Source of the DNA: Dichetophora obliterata
Taxonomy: Eukaryota > Arthropoda > Insecta > Diptera > Sciomyzidae
NCBI GenBank assembly: GCA_963920525.1
Contig: OY986439.1
Location: 42,291,485 to 42,355,484 of the forward strand
Reading direction: 5' to 3'
Length of the DNA stretch: 64,000 bases
Part shown: piece after piece, positions 1-10,943 of the stretch
Numbering within the stretch: the first letter of the stretch is position 1
How the letters are laid out: each line of letters starts with the position of its first letter
Notes under the pieces: generated by a model
Database searches by the model: none
Seen by the model: the letters and a program-made list of their open reading frames with translations, nothing else
What the model was told of the DNA's origin: nothing
Program-made: the position numbers and the translations under genes

Positions 1-1760
1 TTTAAATTTATCTCACTTAAAGATTAGTTTAGAGCATCTAGAATTGTTAACCTGTGAAGTGTGACAAACTGAACCATATCTTTGTTCAGAAAAAATGGCC
101 AGCGTGACGTCCTTTTTTAAAAAAATAGTAACACTGCTACAAAAATTATGTTGGACTGTGTATGAATGAAAATTATTATAATACTTATTCGATTTTTGTG
201 TTCTATCCATATAAATATGCATACATAAAATTTTACATTTTTAATATTAAAACTTTTGCACAAATACGTTTACACTTTCCTCAAGTTTTGGTAACTCTAC
301 ATCTGCTCTGTTCTATTTATATTACTTTATATTGCGAGCACATAGGTATAAAGTTATCAATACTTTCAAACTTTTCTACTTTCGATGATTTATTAAAAAG
401 GATGCGGCGAGCAATATTAAACTTTTCATATCATGAACCCTCCATAAAGTTTCTTACTGAAGCAGACAAAAAGCGTTTTTACTGTTGAAAATTATGAAAG
501 TGAAACTTTTGTTCGATACGTTCGTTATTATTGGAAGCTTTTAGGATTCCAGCATTATTGCTTGCTATTTTTGTTTGCAAAATTTTTTTATGTCGAGGTT
601 TCTTTTTAATGAATCCTTTGATGAGTTAGTGAACTAAAGCATGAAATTGAAAGTCAATTCAATTTCAATGAAGCGCTTAAATAACGTGTTATTTTTTGAT
701 TTTTTCGATCGCATTGAATAGAATTTGCCAGAGTGTTAAGATAGCATTGCTAACAATTTCATGTGTTTGCTTTTGTTTTTGTTTTTTTTGTACATCCAAT
801 GCTTGGGTAGCGTAAGAACTTTATTGTCTGTAGGTGTGCAGACATCAATTTTCAATTAACTTTTTTCTAACGTCCTTCTGTACAACGATTATGATGCTGA
901 TGATGATGGTGCTGATGAGCTTGAAAGCTGTTAACGAGTTATTTATTTATATTAACTTTGAAACTTTTGTTAAGTGGTGGTTGGACGGTTTTTCTTTTTG
1001 GCGATTATTATGCTCAGAATAATTTTATATGTAGTTACTAAAAGAGTGGGTCGTCCTGCAAACAAACAAAAAAGTGTGAAAAGTACAGCCATTTTTTCAC
1101 TGCTGCTCCTGAGAGGATTCCAAAACCAAAAGAAATTTTATTATTTGGACCACCGGAAAAACAGCCGAAATGACATTTTATCTATAACATTGCTATTTTT
1201 CCATTTTTCCTTAATAAAAAAAGTAATCATATTTTAGTTTTTAATTAAGTGTGATTTTACACGTTTGATTTGATGATTTTACAATTATTCAAACGCAATT
1301 TTCTTAAATTTGTTGAAACTTGACGAAATGCTCTGAATTGAGCTAGGAATAATTGAAACATATTTTATTTTTAAAAAATTTCACAATGGAAAACGCATTA
1401 TATTTCGTCTTTGAACTGTTGTAACTGTTTTCTTTGAGTAATTTTTATTTTATATGGCTATCTTATACATATTACGCAAACGCAAATTTTGTACGGCATA
1501 AGGCTTTTTAAGTACAAGTCCAATCTTAATAAATTTAGTATGGTTTGATAGGTTTAGACCTGTAGATGTGCAAACTGGACGTCTTATTTCTAAAAAGTTT
1601 ATATTTTTTAAGTTATAGCGAGTTAAAGTTTGCACATAATTGTTGTTTTTATGTTGATTTTTCTCTTTTTAATTTTAGCATATGCCTAAAAATATGTGAG
1701 GTATTTGGCGCCACCACTATGAAACTGTTATACTGACGAATAATCTTTTATAATTTCACA
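1..1760. other. AT-rich stretch, no supported gene
   Basis: Only short open frames occur here, the longest 108 codons at 162-488. Their translations are rich in Phe, Ile, Tyr and Lys, as expected from AT-rich noncoding DNA, and show no family motif. I see no RNA gene or repeat. The stretch ends at the target duplication of the hAT-type element that follows. Confidence 0.5.
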
Positions 1761-2269
1761 GCTTAAACCAGTGATGCCAACCCGAGGAGAGTAAAAATCC
1801 ACAAATGCGACAATCCGTATTTGCAAATTTATATTTTATATTTTTTTAATTTAAAACTAACAGCTAATAAAACTACTACAATTGAAGTCATTAATAGTTT
1901 TTTACAAATTTTTTTATTAAATTTGCATTAAACTCATAAAAGTTGCAAGCAACGTAAAACATAACTAAAAGTAAAAACAGTTAACAACTATTACTTTAAA
2001 TTATGTTACTATAACTAAAACTCAAAAACATAACATAAAACGTAACTTTTATTCATTTTAAAGGAACACTAGATTTTTTAAATCTGTAGTTATTACAAAA
2101 AAAATAACTTTGAACTAAAAAATATTATTTTAAATGCAATGAAAGTATTTTCCAAAAATTCGCAGCCACTGTAAAACTTTTGCTTCCAACAGTGTGAGAA
2201 AGCCAAAAATATGCTTTTTCCATAAAAATTCTAAAATGTACCTTTAAAGCCTTTTTGTTTATTTTTTTC

Positions 2270-3052
2270 CAGCCACCTGGATGTCCTCTGATCAAAAAAC
2301 CAAGAATCAAATTGATCACGTTTTGATCGATGGAAGGCACTCTTCCAGTATATTGGCTGTACGCATGATCCGTGGTGCAAACATTGACTCGAATCACTAT
2401 CTTATTGCAGCCCAGATCCGTACACGTCTGTGCGCAGCTTAGAATACACGCAACCCTACTAGACGTCGACAAGCTAGACGTCGACAAGCTGCAATCGAAA
2501 CAGACAGCCGATGCTTTCGCCACTCGACTCTCATTTCTGCTTCAAAGCACTCCTCCAATCGTTAATATATGCACGCAGTGGACACACATTTCCAACTCCA
2601 TGCGTGCGGCTGCTGAAGAGGTGATTGGCTACCACCGCCCTCGCCGAAACCAGTGGTATGACCAGGAATGTCGCGACGTCACTGCAGAGAAAGACGCCGC
2701 CTACAAAGCCACCCTGCAGTCGGTTGTAACGCGCGCTGCAAAGGAGCGATACAAAGAAAAGAGGAGGGAAGAGAGACATATTTTCAGGCGGAAAAAAAGA
2801 GAGGCAGAAAAGCGCGAGCAGGAGAAGATTGGGATGTATGGTGACAGGAATGAGGTCCGAAAAATTTTCGAAAAAATAAGACGCCCTGCCGATGGTTTTA
2901 AAACCGGGGCCTCTTCCTGCAAGGATGAAAACGTGAATCTAGTGACAGATGTCCAGAGTACACTGATGTTATGGAGGGCACATTTCTCTAAGCTTCTAAA
3001 TGGCGACGCTGACAAAAATCCCGCCAATGGAGATGAAACCCCAATTTTTTGA
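2270..3052 (+). pseudogene. RTE-like ORF2, endonuclease C-terminus and linker (broken)
   Basis: Two frames are needed. The endonuclease part, with the NQIDHV block and the DSNHYL catalytic-His block, runs from about 2270 to a stop near 2443. The reading then shifts to a frame that stays open to 3052 and encodes a highly basic linker: RRNQWYDQECRDV, a KRREERHIFRRKKREAEKRE-like stretch, then NEVRKIFEKIRR and TGASSCKDE. A 15-bp tandem duplication near 2461-2490 repeats the residues DVDKL. At 3052 the frame ends, and the continuation (DYDEV, then the NNKAAGADGLPAEL motif of RT block 1) is read in another frame to about 3163. The shifts mark it as dead. Confidence 0.75.
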
Positions 3053-3184
3053 TGACAGCGTTAAGGTTCCGCTGCCCGACTATGATGAAGTTCTGACAGC
3101 TATAGCTCGGATTAAAAATAATAAAGCCGCGGGAGCTGATGGCTTACCTGCTGAGCTGTACAGGTAAGCTACACCAGCAGCGCA

Positions 3185-4140
3185 GTTAAAATTTGGAAGG
3201 ACCTCTCCCCACCATTTATTACCAAACGAGGTTTCAGACAAGGTTATTCCTTATTGTGCGACTTTTTCAACCTAATGATGGAAAAGATCATCCGAGCTGC
3301 TGATCTGAGACGTAGTGGCACAATATTCTACAAGAGTGTTATGCTGCTTGCGTATGCTGATGACATCGATATCATTGGCCATAATACGAACGAAGTCACT
3401 GCAGCATTTTCCGGGTTAGAAAGAGAGTCAAGTCGAATGGGTCTGTCAGTGAATGCAGATAAGACAAAATACTTAGTGTCAACAAACAAACAGTCCCAGC
3501 GTCTTGGAAACCACGTTACAGTTGACAATACCTCCTTCGAGGTTGTGAAGAACTTCGTTTATCTGGGATCCAGCATTAACTCAACCAACGATATCAGCAT
3601 TGAGATCAAACGAAGAATAACTCTTGCCAACAGGTGTTACTTTTGGCTCAGTAGGCAATTGAGAAGCAGAGCCCGCTCTCGACGAACGAAAATCACGCTC
3701 TATAAATCGCTCATCATGCCCGTCCTACTTTATGCATCACAAACTTGGACGCTGAGCAGTTCAGATGAAAAGACTTTAGGAGGATTCGAGAGAAAGATTC
3801 TTCGTAAGATCTACGGACCAATCTGCGTCAATGGCGAGTACCGAATACGGTGGAATGATGAACTGTATGAGCTGTACGCTGACATCGACATAGTCAAGTG
3901 CATTTAAATCGAGCGGCTTCGCTGGCTTGGACATGTTTAGCGCATGAAAGACGATGCTCCAGTGAAGAAAACATTCGATTCCGTACCCAGCGGCGGTCAA
4001 CGCAGAAGAGGACGACCGCATCTTCGTTGAAAAGACCAAGTAGAGGACAACCTGACGAAGCTTGGAATTTCCAACTGGCGCCAGCAAGCGAAAGACAGAA
4101 ATTCTTAGATGAGGCCAAGACCGACACACGATTGTAGCAT
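3185..4140 (+). pseudogene. RTE-like reverse transcriptase C-terminal half (broken)
   Basis: The frame from 3254 to 3907 encodes the last RT blocks. CDFFNLMMEKII precedes the catalytic block, which reads AYADDIDI (two catalytic aspartates present, about residues 34-36), followed by NADKTKYLVS, FVYLGSSIN and LYKSLIMPVLLYASQTW. Past the stop at 3907 the same frame continues through LRWLGHV, RRGRP and KLGISNWR with several more in-frame stops, ending near 4137. The 3' end runs into gtaaagtaagt-type sequence, similar to the short tandem tails of RTE elements. Upstream of 3254 a short piece (KDLSPPFTTKRGFRQG) matches the family but lies right after the internal deletion. The catalytic motif survives but the protein cannot be made. 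Confidence 0.75.
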
Positions 4141-5983
4141 CAACTAAGTAAAGTAAGTATTTCAAAGAAAAGTGAAAACTTCCACTCAAGTGAGTAATTT
4201 TTTTTTTTATAAACATCAAGAAAAAAGAAAATATAATTTTAAAAAATGCATTAGGTAAGAGTTGAACATCTGCGCTACGAAGTGAAAGTTTTCCAATTAT
4301 TAATTTTTTCTAAATTTTTAAGTTTTTTTTTTTATTTCTTAACTTACAGACCCGTTATACATTTATGATCTTATATGTTTGCACACTTCGCCACAACCAA
4401 ATCCTTTGAAATTTTTCTTTAATTTGAGAGTTTTCCGTCTAACATTAATACGAATTAATGCCGAAAATTTCTAAAAATAAACTCAACGAGTTCTGGTGGT
4501 GAGAATTAATGCGTTAAGCTGTACACACTCGCCTCAAATGAGGTTGACCACTGGCTCACTTCGAAATTAGATTCCTTAAAACAGTTTTTGAAGTGAAAAC
4601 TTCTTTAGGTGCGTTGAACGATTTTGGTAGAGGGTATATCATTGGTTTGCATCATCGTATTTTTGCAAGGAAATCGTCCACAATCGGCCGCGAGCTCACA
4701 AAGAAATCACTTGGAAACTCCTGAAATTAATGCATATAATCTGTTTGTTAGTATAAAAATACTTAAGTTAGGTTAACTTATTATTAGTTCGGTTTATATT
4801 GGTATATATATGCCTTTAAAGTTTGGCAATTTCTTCAGTTGTTGTATTTGTCAACATTTTTGAAAAATTTGCTTTTGCTCAAACAGCTGCTATTCATGGT
4901 GAGATTTAAACATGGATCGATCTTCTTCTCTTTCTGCTTTTTTCTGCTGGAACTTCGTTTGCAAACAAGAAAAATAATGTATGGATTGAGTGCTTTAACA
5001 TTTTAATCTTTAAGTTGTGATAAAGGAATATGTTGAACATTCAAATAATTACATGCATGTTCTTATTTTATTACATATCGTCAAACAAAGTTTGACAATT
5101 TGCATACTTGTTGTATTTGTCAGTGGCTTTTTATTTTCACCACTGCGGCATTTTATATTCAGAGTTGTCAACTATGGCTGTGTGTCAATCGGAAAGTTTT
5201 CAGTCGTGGTAGGATAGAAAATATCAAGTTGAATAAAATTTGTGTGTGTTGTAATAAATTTGTCTTTTTTCAAATGGACGATGAAATTTTGACACTTACA
5301 AATTTTGACGTTTCACATTTCGGTCGTATTTTAGCGCAAATATTTTATTTTATTTGCATTTTATCAATTTGCGACATTATTTAATTCGAGAGCTTGTACT
5401 TGCAACATATTTCGTAAACTTGTAATATTGTAAACTTAAAAAACTTAAAAAATAACAAATTAATGAAAAAATGAACGAAAGTGCTTGAGTTTGTGTCTGC
5501 CTGTGTGTGGGCCAGCGGTCTCCAACATCAGCAAGTGCAGCAAAGTTAAATTGGCTTTCTTTGCTGGCGAGCGTCCTCCAAGTGCCACCACCAGCAAGTG
5601 CAGTGCAAAATTTGTTGCTAGCCTACATCCTCTAAGTGCCATCACCAGTAGCACAAGCAAGTGCTAAGTACTTGCTAGCAGGCAAACAGAAAATATAGCA
5701 TGCAAAGTTCTGTATATTTTACGCCGTCAATTCGGTTCATCCCCTCTAACGCTGCGCAACCGCTGGGATCTTGTAATTCTCTTTGCGTTGTTGTTGTAAA
5801 TTTGCTAAGTAGTTATTGTTGTACAGTAAGCTTTAATTTTTTGTGGATGCTTATTTGTAGCTACAGTCAGCATATGACATCGAACTAATTTAGAAAACAG
5901 TTTATACATATGAATTAAAGAATATATATAATATTGGTAAATCTATTTGTTTTTAGTAAAAGTGTTACCGTATCGGAAATACA

Positions 5984-5997
5984 TATATATATGTATA

Positions 5998-6045
<48 letters not shown>

Positions 6046-6048
6046 GTT
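5984..6048. repeat. AT dinucleotide microsatellite
   Basis: The region is almost pure (AT)n, broken by a few atgtacat and ttcat interruptions. It lies inside the hAT-type element and gives a spurious Tyr-Ile repeat open frame. Confidence 0.9.
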
Positions 6049-6689
6049 CATATATATGAACAATTTAGCTCATTGAGGAAATTTAAAGAATATTTACGTA
6101 TATTATCAATTACAATAATAACAATTACGTATTAAACCTGCGAAATAATTAATATTTTCAGTAGTAATTGAATAACTAAAGTCTGCTTATCCTAAGCATT
6201 CTATTTTTTAAAGCTGTTTAGCTTTAATTTCTTATATGAATTATATATCATTTATAAGCTATAGATATTTCTTAATTTTAGAATATTCTAGTTTTAATGC
6301 ACAACGCAATATAGATATGGTGAACATGTATATTGTGTTAGTATTATGATATAAATAGATATAAATAAGCTTTAATTTTTTATATTAATTCAATAATGAA
6401 ATAATTTAAATAAATTACTTTAATTATATGTATTTTTGAAATAGTAACACTTTTTCTTTAAAGAAATAGTTTCAGTTATATATAAAAAATGTACTAAACT
6501 GTTATAAGCTCTTAACAAAAATAATTCTAATTTCATATGCCGACTGTAGCTACACGATTAGAATTCACAACGTCTACAAAAAATTTCCGGCTAACTGCGC
6601 CAACAACAATTACCAAGGAAATCTACAAACAAGGACGCACAGAGAAGAACGAGATCAGAGCGGAACTTTTAAAACTTTTTGATTTCATC

Positions 6690-6775
6690 CAACATGTAGG
6701 ACGGGCTGCACTATGAGCTTTCGCACATCCTACATGTCCGTCCGACCTGTCAGATCCATCCTACATGTAGGATAG
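6690..6775. repeat. Three copies of the acatgtagga motif, one a full palindrome
   Basis: The motif occurs forward at 6692-6701 (acatgtagga), in reverse as tcctacatgt at 6728-6737, and as the near-perfect palindrome atcctacatgtaggat at 6758-6773. All three lie within 85 bases in a GC-richer patch. Possible roles are transposase or regulator binding sites inside the hAT-type element; the sequence alone does not decide. Confidence 0.6.
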
Positions 6776-7174
6776 TCCGAAACCCCCTATTAGCATGAAA
6801 ATTCTTATATAGCAGTAAGGCGGTCCGTGGTAGGACAACGTCTTCCAGGGAATACTAATATTTTATATATAGGTTTTCGCTTCGGTCGGCAGTCCTCTCA
6901 CTGCTATACTTTTTTTTTTTTTATTTGCAAGTGCTGGTAAGCGCAAAGTTTTAACAAATTGTTTAGTGATAAGTACATTTTTTTTACCATTCCAAATTTT
7001 TTTAAAATAAAGTTTGGAGAAAAAGAAAGCAAAATCTACAAAAATTCTGTGTAATATTCTTAAAAATCCGTAGATATTTACCTTATTTTGTCACTGTTGT
7101 CGGTTTATCTGTGCAAAGCTTAAATATCCGTAGAAATCCGTAATTTCCGTTCAGTTGGCATCACTGGCTAAAAC

Positions 7175-7845
7175 TATGAATTGATTGATTGAAAACTAGA
7201 ATGATTTTTTACAGTTGAAAAAAGATTTCTAAACTGTTGATCGGGAAATTTTTAATTTTTAAAAAATTATACAAAAATTTAAAATAAATTTAACGCGTAT
7301 ATTGCAAAAGGAAAAAAATTTCATTTCAATTTTGATCAGCTGAAGACTTATTCAATAGCTTAAAATAAAATCTAGGTATGTTTGATTTTGGTATTTTAAC
7401 GCCACACGGGTTTACCAGTTAAATTACAATCCTTATACTACAAGATTATTAATAATCTTAACATTTAAAGCATCAGCTGTGCTTTTATTTTATAAAAGTA
7501 TATAGAACCTTATTTATAGTAAAAAACGTTTGTTTAAAAAATTTTTTATTTAATTTTATGATCTATCTTTTATTTATTATTTTTATTATCTATGAAACTA
7601 TTTAACTATTTTAATTACATTGCGAGCTTTAAATATTTTTTGTTTATATCTTTTATTGACTACAAAAAGTCGTTAACATTGTAAAGTTTTAGAAAACACG
7701 AGATAAATTTATTTCAACGAGATTTTTTATTTAACAATTTAAAAAAAAACTAATGCATTTCTAGCAGACCGCATGCCGCTCATCATCAGCGTGTTTACAC
7801 AAAACTAACATAAGAACAGATTAAAAGGACTTACTAATTCCTACA
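7175..7845. other. AT-rich stretch, no supported gene
   Basis: Between the right target duplication of the hAT-type element and the next repeat unit I see no open frame of note, no RNA gene and no clear repeat. Confidence 0.5.
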
Positions 7846-7849
7846 ATGC

Positions 7850-9672
7850 AAGTAGATAGAAAATGCACACGAGTAAAAGTTCGATCCGTCGAACATGGAC
7901 CGCACAGCCGCACAAGGATCGAACATGGCCTAAAAATTTTCCAAAAGATCCAGTGGCCAAAAGTTGGGTCGAACAATGGTCGTACAAGGCCTAAATTAAA
8001 TTGTGCAGCCGCTGTACACCCGTTGTATTCCACCAAACTTGTCTGAGCTCTTATTCAACAGCAAACGTATGCACAACCGCAAAAGCCAGCCTCACTTGCC
8101 GATGCTGATGTTGATAGTTTTGCCACTTGTGCGTGGCGCAAAATAATCTTTTTTGTGTGTGATTCTCATTTTCTGAAGAATAATCACTGTTCGACCGATA
8201 TACATCCGCTGTACGCCCATTGTATAGCCGAGAAAACCCGCCAGAGGACCTTCAGGGAATCTGACTGTCCCAAGCCAGGAATAGAAGCGGTGAGGGTTTG
8301 TTATTGGATGGGCAGTTATGGGGCACGGCTCTTGAATGTTCATCTGATAACTGTAAAAGAAAAAGGTTTACCTTGAGCCTTGGTTGTTGGTTGCCAAATT
8401 CTTGGAGAAAGCATTGTTTTGATATTAAGTTATCATAACACCGTCATCTGTAATATGCTTTCGATGGACGATCAATCCAACATAACTTGAAGAGCGGGGA
8501 CAGTCATCCACCAATGATGAGGAGACCTGATCTATCGTTGTTCTGCAGACCTTATCTTAGAATAAAGGTTTTATGTAGGAAACATTTAATCTTTGGACCG
8601 TTGTATAAGCCAATTGGTATAAAACGGCTCATGATTCCTAGTTTTCCGAAATAGGCTTTTTATTGAGTCTTAATTAGGTTAACGAAGTTGGATAAGTAGA
8701 ATTGTGGTTTTATCCGGTTTTACTGAGAAACCAATGGTTATTTTTAACCTAGTCATGTGCAATTCTAGTGGCTGAAGGTGTCACAGTCAAATATAAATGT
8801 TCTAAGAACTTTTGGTCTGTAAGACGGGATGTTGAAGAGCCTTGTCAGGTGGAGCCTTGAGCCCAGGTATTGACTGTCGTTTGGGTTTGGCCCACGTGGG
8901 TTATTCAATGCGCTCTGGCTGTGGTTAGGCCAGAAAGGCCGGTGTGAGTTACACTTAAGTTGAACTCGGGCTAGTGATTCCCTTAAATTACTAAGAAAAT
9001 GATGGTAGATTGAATCTCGCTAATTTCAAACAGTAAATGTTAGGAAGGTAAGCAACTACCGGATCAATATACTGCTACCTTTGGAATTTTAGTACAGGTG
9101 ACGGGGAAACCTAAATAATCTGAGTTGTGTCCACTGAGATTGAGGAACCTGATTGCATGAGTGACAGGCCTAGTTAGTTGCCTTAATTTTTCATGTCAGA
9201 GAGTGATGACCTTTGATATGGATATGATGAATTTGTAGCGGCCAAAAATAATGGGTTGTTTTATTGGTATTGATACTGAGATAACCCATGGTTATTAAAA
9301 TAACCAATTCATGTTTAAATTCGAGTGGCTGAATGAGTCACGGTCATGAATAGTGTCTTTTTGACATCAGTGTTGGGGGTTCTGTGGCATGTTATTAGGG
9401 AAACCTTTCAAAGTGGTCTTCTTGAATTCCGAAGGGGCGTTAGCCGACGCTTCATATTTTTCCCAAGCTTTGGAGTACCGTTGAATTTAGCCTTCGCGGC
9501 AGGGGTCAACGTTAAAAACATAGTGGCTTTCTGTACAGCCGAGATTAGTTCACAACGGCCTCTGTACGACCAATGTTCGACCAATGTTCGACCAATGTTC
9601 GACCAATGTTCGACCAATGTAAGGCCGATATTTGGCCAAAAAGTACTGCAAACGAACTTTGTAAGACAAGTT
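7850..9672. mobile_element. Unclassified unit bounded by degenerate inverted repeats
   Basis: The left flank (about 7870-8035) contains ggtcgaacaatggtcgtac followed by aaggcc and tgtgcagcc. The complement of the right flank (about 9530-9665) contains ggtcgaacattggtcg repeats followed by gaggcc and cggctgtacag, so the two ends are related in inverted orientation. Inside, the phrase ccgctgtacrcccrttgtat occurs twice (8010 and 8203). A longer segment at about 8728-8795 (gagaaaccaatggttatt, then gtggctgaaggtgtcac) recurs diverged at 9278-9345. No coding frame is recognised and base composition is more balanced than the surroundings. It abuts the 3' end of the RNase H pseudogene at 9675, so it could instead be that element's 3' untranslated region. 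Confidence 0.35.
9567..9620. repeat. 11-bp tandem repeat, five copies
   Basis: The unit cgaccaatgtt is repeated five times with almost no change, the last copy lacking its final base. It lies in the right inverted-repeat arm of the unclassified unit. The single related unit in the left arm suggests local expansion. Confidence 0.9.
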
Positions 9673-9674
9673 AG

Positions 9675-10333
9675 TTAGTCAGTTTTAGTTTTTGTGAGCC
9701 CATGTACACTGCGACGCCTAGGATTTTTTATGCATACCCTTGAATAATTGTCCAGATTTAGGCTTTTAATAAATTTTAGCACTGTTTTTGGCATAGTGTT
9801 CTAAATTGTTGATTGGAGCACTACTGCGCCTCCAAAGTGGAGACATCTTAGACTACAGATTGTCGGGCATTCACATTGAACGCATTCTGGAGTTTCTTCC
9901 TCCTCCTCGCATAGTCTGCAGACATCTGACTCAGATAGAACCATCTTTTTAAGATGGTTTCTAAGTGAACAGTAACCTGTGAAACAGCTAGTTAGAATTC
10001 TAAGGTCTGCTTTAGTCGGCTTGAGTAAATCATTATATTTTGCTTTACTGGGAGTTAAAAGTTTCTTAGCTTGCCTCTGTCCATTAGTGTGTTTCCAGTG
10101 GCAATGAAATTTTTTTTCCACTATTCCGAGTTTTTTTAAGAATGTAGAATTTAGCCAGGCTACAGAATGGTTCGGGTCCCATCATAGCTCGAGACGGTCC
10201 TCTTTTGGCAAGGATTTCCACTCCTCAAATCTCTCGTGACCTGGAACCCACCACAATTCTATTTTTTTGTTTTATCCCAGCGGGTTTAGTAGATCGACAC
10301 AGTTGGAGACTAGTCTTGATTCAAGCTCATGAG
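9675..10333 (-). pseudogene. Non-LTR retrotransposon, C-terminal RNase H and tail (3' piece)
   Basis: Read on the minus strand, this is the continuation of the RNase H domain found at 13,370-13,690. It begins at the insertion junction, shows KKIELWWVPGH (the conserved VPGH block) near 10,240, then a degraded segment, then the C-terminal zinc-knuckle region: RILTSCFTGYCSLRNHLKK, and the Cys/His pattern CRLCEEEEETPECVQCECP near 9,880. After an in-frame stop at 9,801 the frame continues with recognisable C-terminal residues to a TAA at 9675-9677. Order and motifs fit the RNase H-bearing groups of non-LTR elements (I, R1, LOA). The long CxxCEEE-type tail is typical; the exact clade is not certain. 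Stops and a frameshift show it is dead. Confidence 0.7.
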
Positions 10334-10544
10334 TACCCTCAAAAATATTTGTGTGTAAATATTACGAATAACTGCGCTCATTCTACAAATTTTATTCGTA
10401 GTTTTCAGTCACGAATAGGCTTCGTAGAATCGACGTATATTAGTACATATTACGAATATTGTATTCGTGTTCTTAAAAAGACAAATGTATATTGTACGAA
10501 TACATTTGCTACATTTGCGAACGATCATAATATCTTATAACGAA

Positions 10545-10630
10545 AAAAAAATATTCTGTCTGAGCTAGGGTTTAAACCTCGGCTCTTTAGTTTACGGGCC
10601 ACGCACTCTACCAGTAGACTACAGCCACTT
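10545..10630 (-). ncRNA. tRNA-derived SINE head, remnant
   Basis: On the minus strand this reads as a tRNA-like head closely resembling the SINE at 40,913-41,254: tggctgtagtctactgg (box A region), tagagtgcgtggccc, then ggtttaaaccc (box B region) and ctcagacag, followed by an A-rich stretch (T-rich on the plus strand) instead of the SINE body. It lies inside the TA-flanked element. A functional tRNA is unlikely because the arms do not pair cleanly. Confidence 0.55.
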
Positions 10631-10943
10631 CACAATCAGACAGTTCCTTATGCTCTGTAGATGTTCGACAAATAAGGCTGAACGATTTCGGTATTCAAAT
10701 TTTTAAACTCTACTTATAATTCGTATGGTCAGTCTACGAATGAATTGTTTCTACTAATATTATTTTGCATTCGTAAATAGTACGAAAGCATAAGTAAAAA
10801 ATACGAATGTAATGAAAGAAATTGCTATTATTTATATTAGTATTATTTTTGTTATTATTATTATTATTTACAAGTACACAATCATTCGTACAATGCACTA
10901 ATACGAATTAATTTATTTTTTTTTACGAATACCATTTACGAAT

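Larger units (their letters stand above)
2265..4140 (+). mobile_element. RTE-like non-LTR retrotransposon fragment, 5'-truncated and internally deleted
   Basis: The fragment begins in the C-terminal part of an apurinic-type endonuclease (KNQIDHVLIDGR, then a DSNHYLIAA block near 2390), runs through the linker, and ends with the C-terminal region that follows the reverse transcriptase, closing in a Gly-Arg-Pro-rich segment (RRRGRP) near 4010. The family resemblance is to insect RTE-type elements often annotated as craniofacial development protein 2-like; this is recognition by eye. The first RT block (NNKAAGADGLPAEL at about 3120-3160) jumps directly into the segment just before the YADD block, so the central RT is missing, roughly at 3165-3185. 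No clear target duplication was found. The GC content is distinctly higher than the surrounding DNA, marking it as an insertion in the hAT-type element. Confidence 0.75.
4165..7153. other. Noncoding right interior of the 5.4-kb hAT-type element
   Basis: No gene is supported. The part at 5500-5670 is less AT-rich and repeats the hexamer aagtgc and the trimer cca, giving short meaningless open frames on both strands. The part at 6540-6910 has near-normal base composition and three copies of an acatgtagga motif. Elsewhere the sequence is AT-rich. It is probably ancestral element sequence after loss of the transposase gene, but captured host sequence cannot be excluded. Confidence 0.4.
1769..7166. 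mobile_element. hAT-type DNA transposon, 5.4 kb, non-autonomous
   Basis: The ends are a perfect 13-bp inverted repeat, CAGTGATGCCAAC at 1769-1781 and its complement at 7154-7166. The flanking octamers gcttaaac (1761-1768) and gctaaaac (7167-7174) differ at one base, which fits the 8-bp target duplication of hAT elements; CAGTG-type ends are also usual for hAT. Further inward both ends share a second signal: aatccgta occurs near 1814 at the left and at least three times at 7065-7145 at the right, as expected of subterminal transposase-binding repeats. No transposase motif is seen inside, so the copy is non-autonomous or has lost its gene. It contains an RTE-like retrotransposon fragment (2265-4140), an AT microsatellite near 6.0 kb and a GC-richer block at 6.55-6.9 kb. 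P elements also make 8-bp duplications, but the terminal sequence is not P-like. Confidence 0.7.

Noticed and set aside
162..488. 108-codon open frame
   Set aside because: Composition is that of AT-rich noncoding DNA; no motif, promoter or splice context.
2125..2523. Minus-strand 132-codon frame
   Set aside because: It is the antisense shadow of the RTE-like endonuclease region.
5460..5667. Opposing open frames at the same place
   Set aside because: Both arise from aagtgc/ccacca repeats in a less AT-rich patch; neither has a motif.
10545..10630. Functional tRNA gene
   Set aside because: Head matches the SINE at 40.9 kb, arms pair poorly and an A-rich tail follows.
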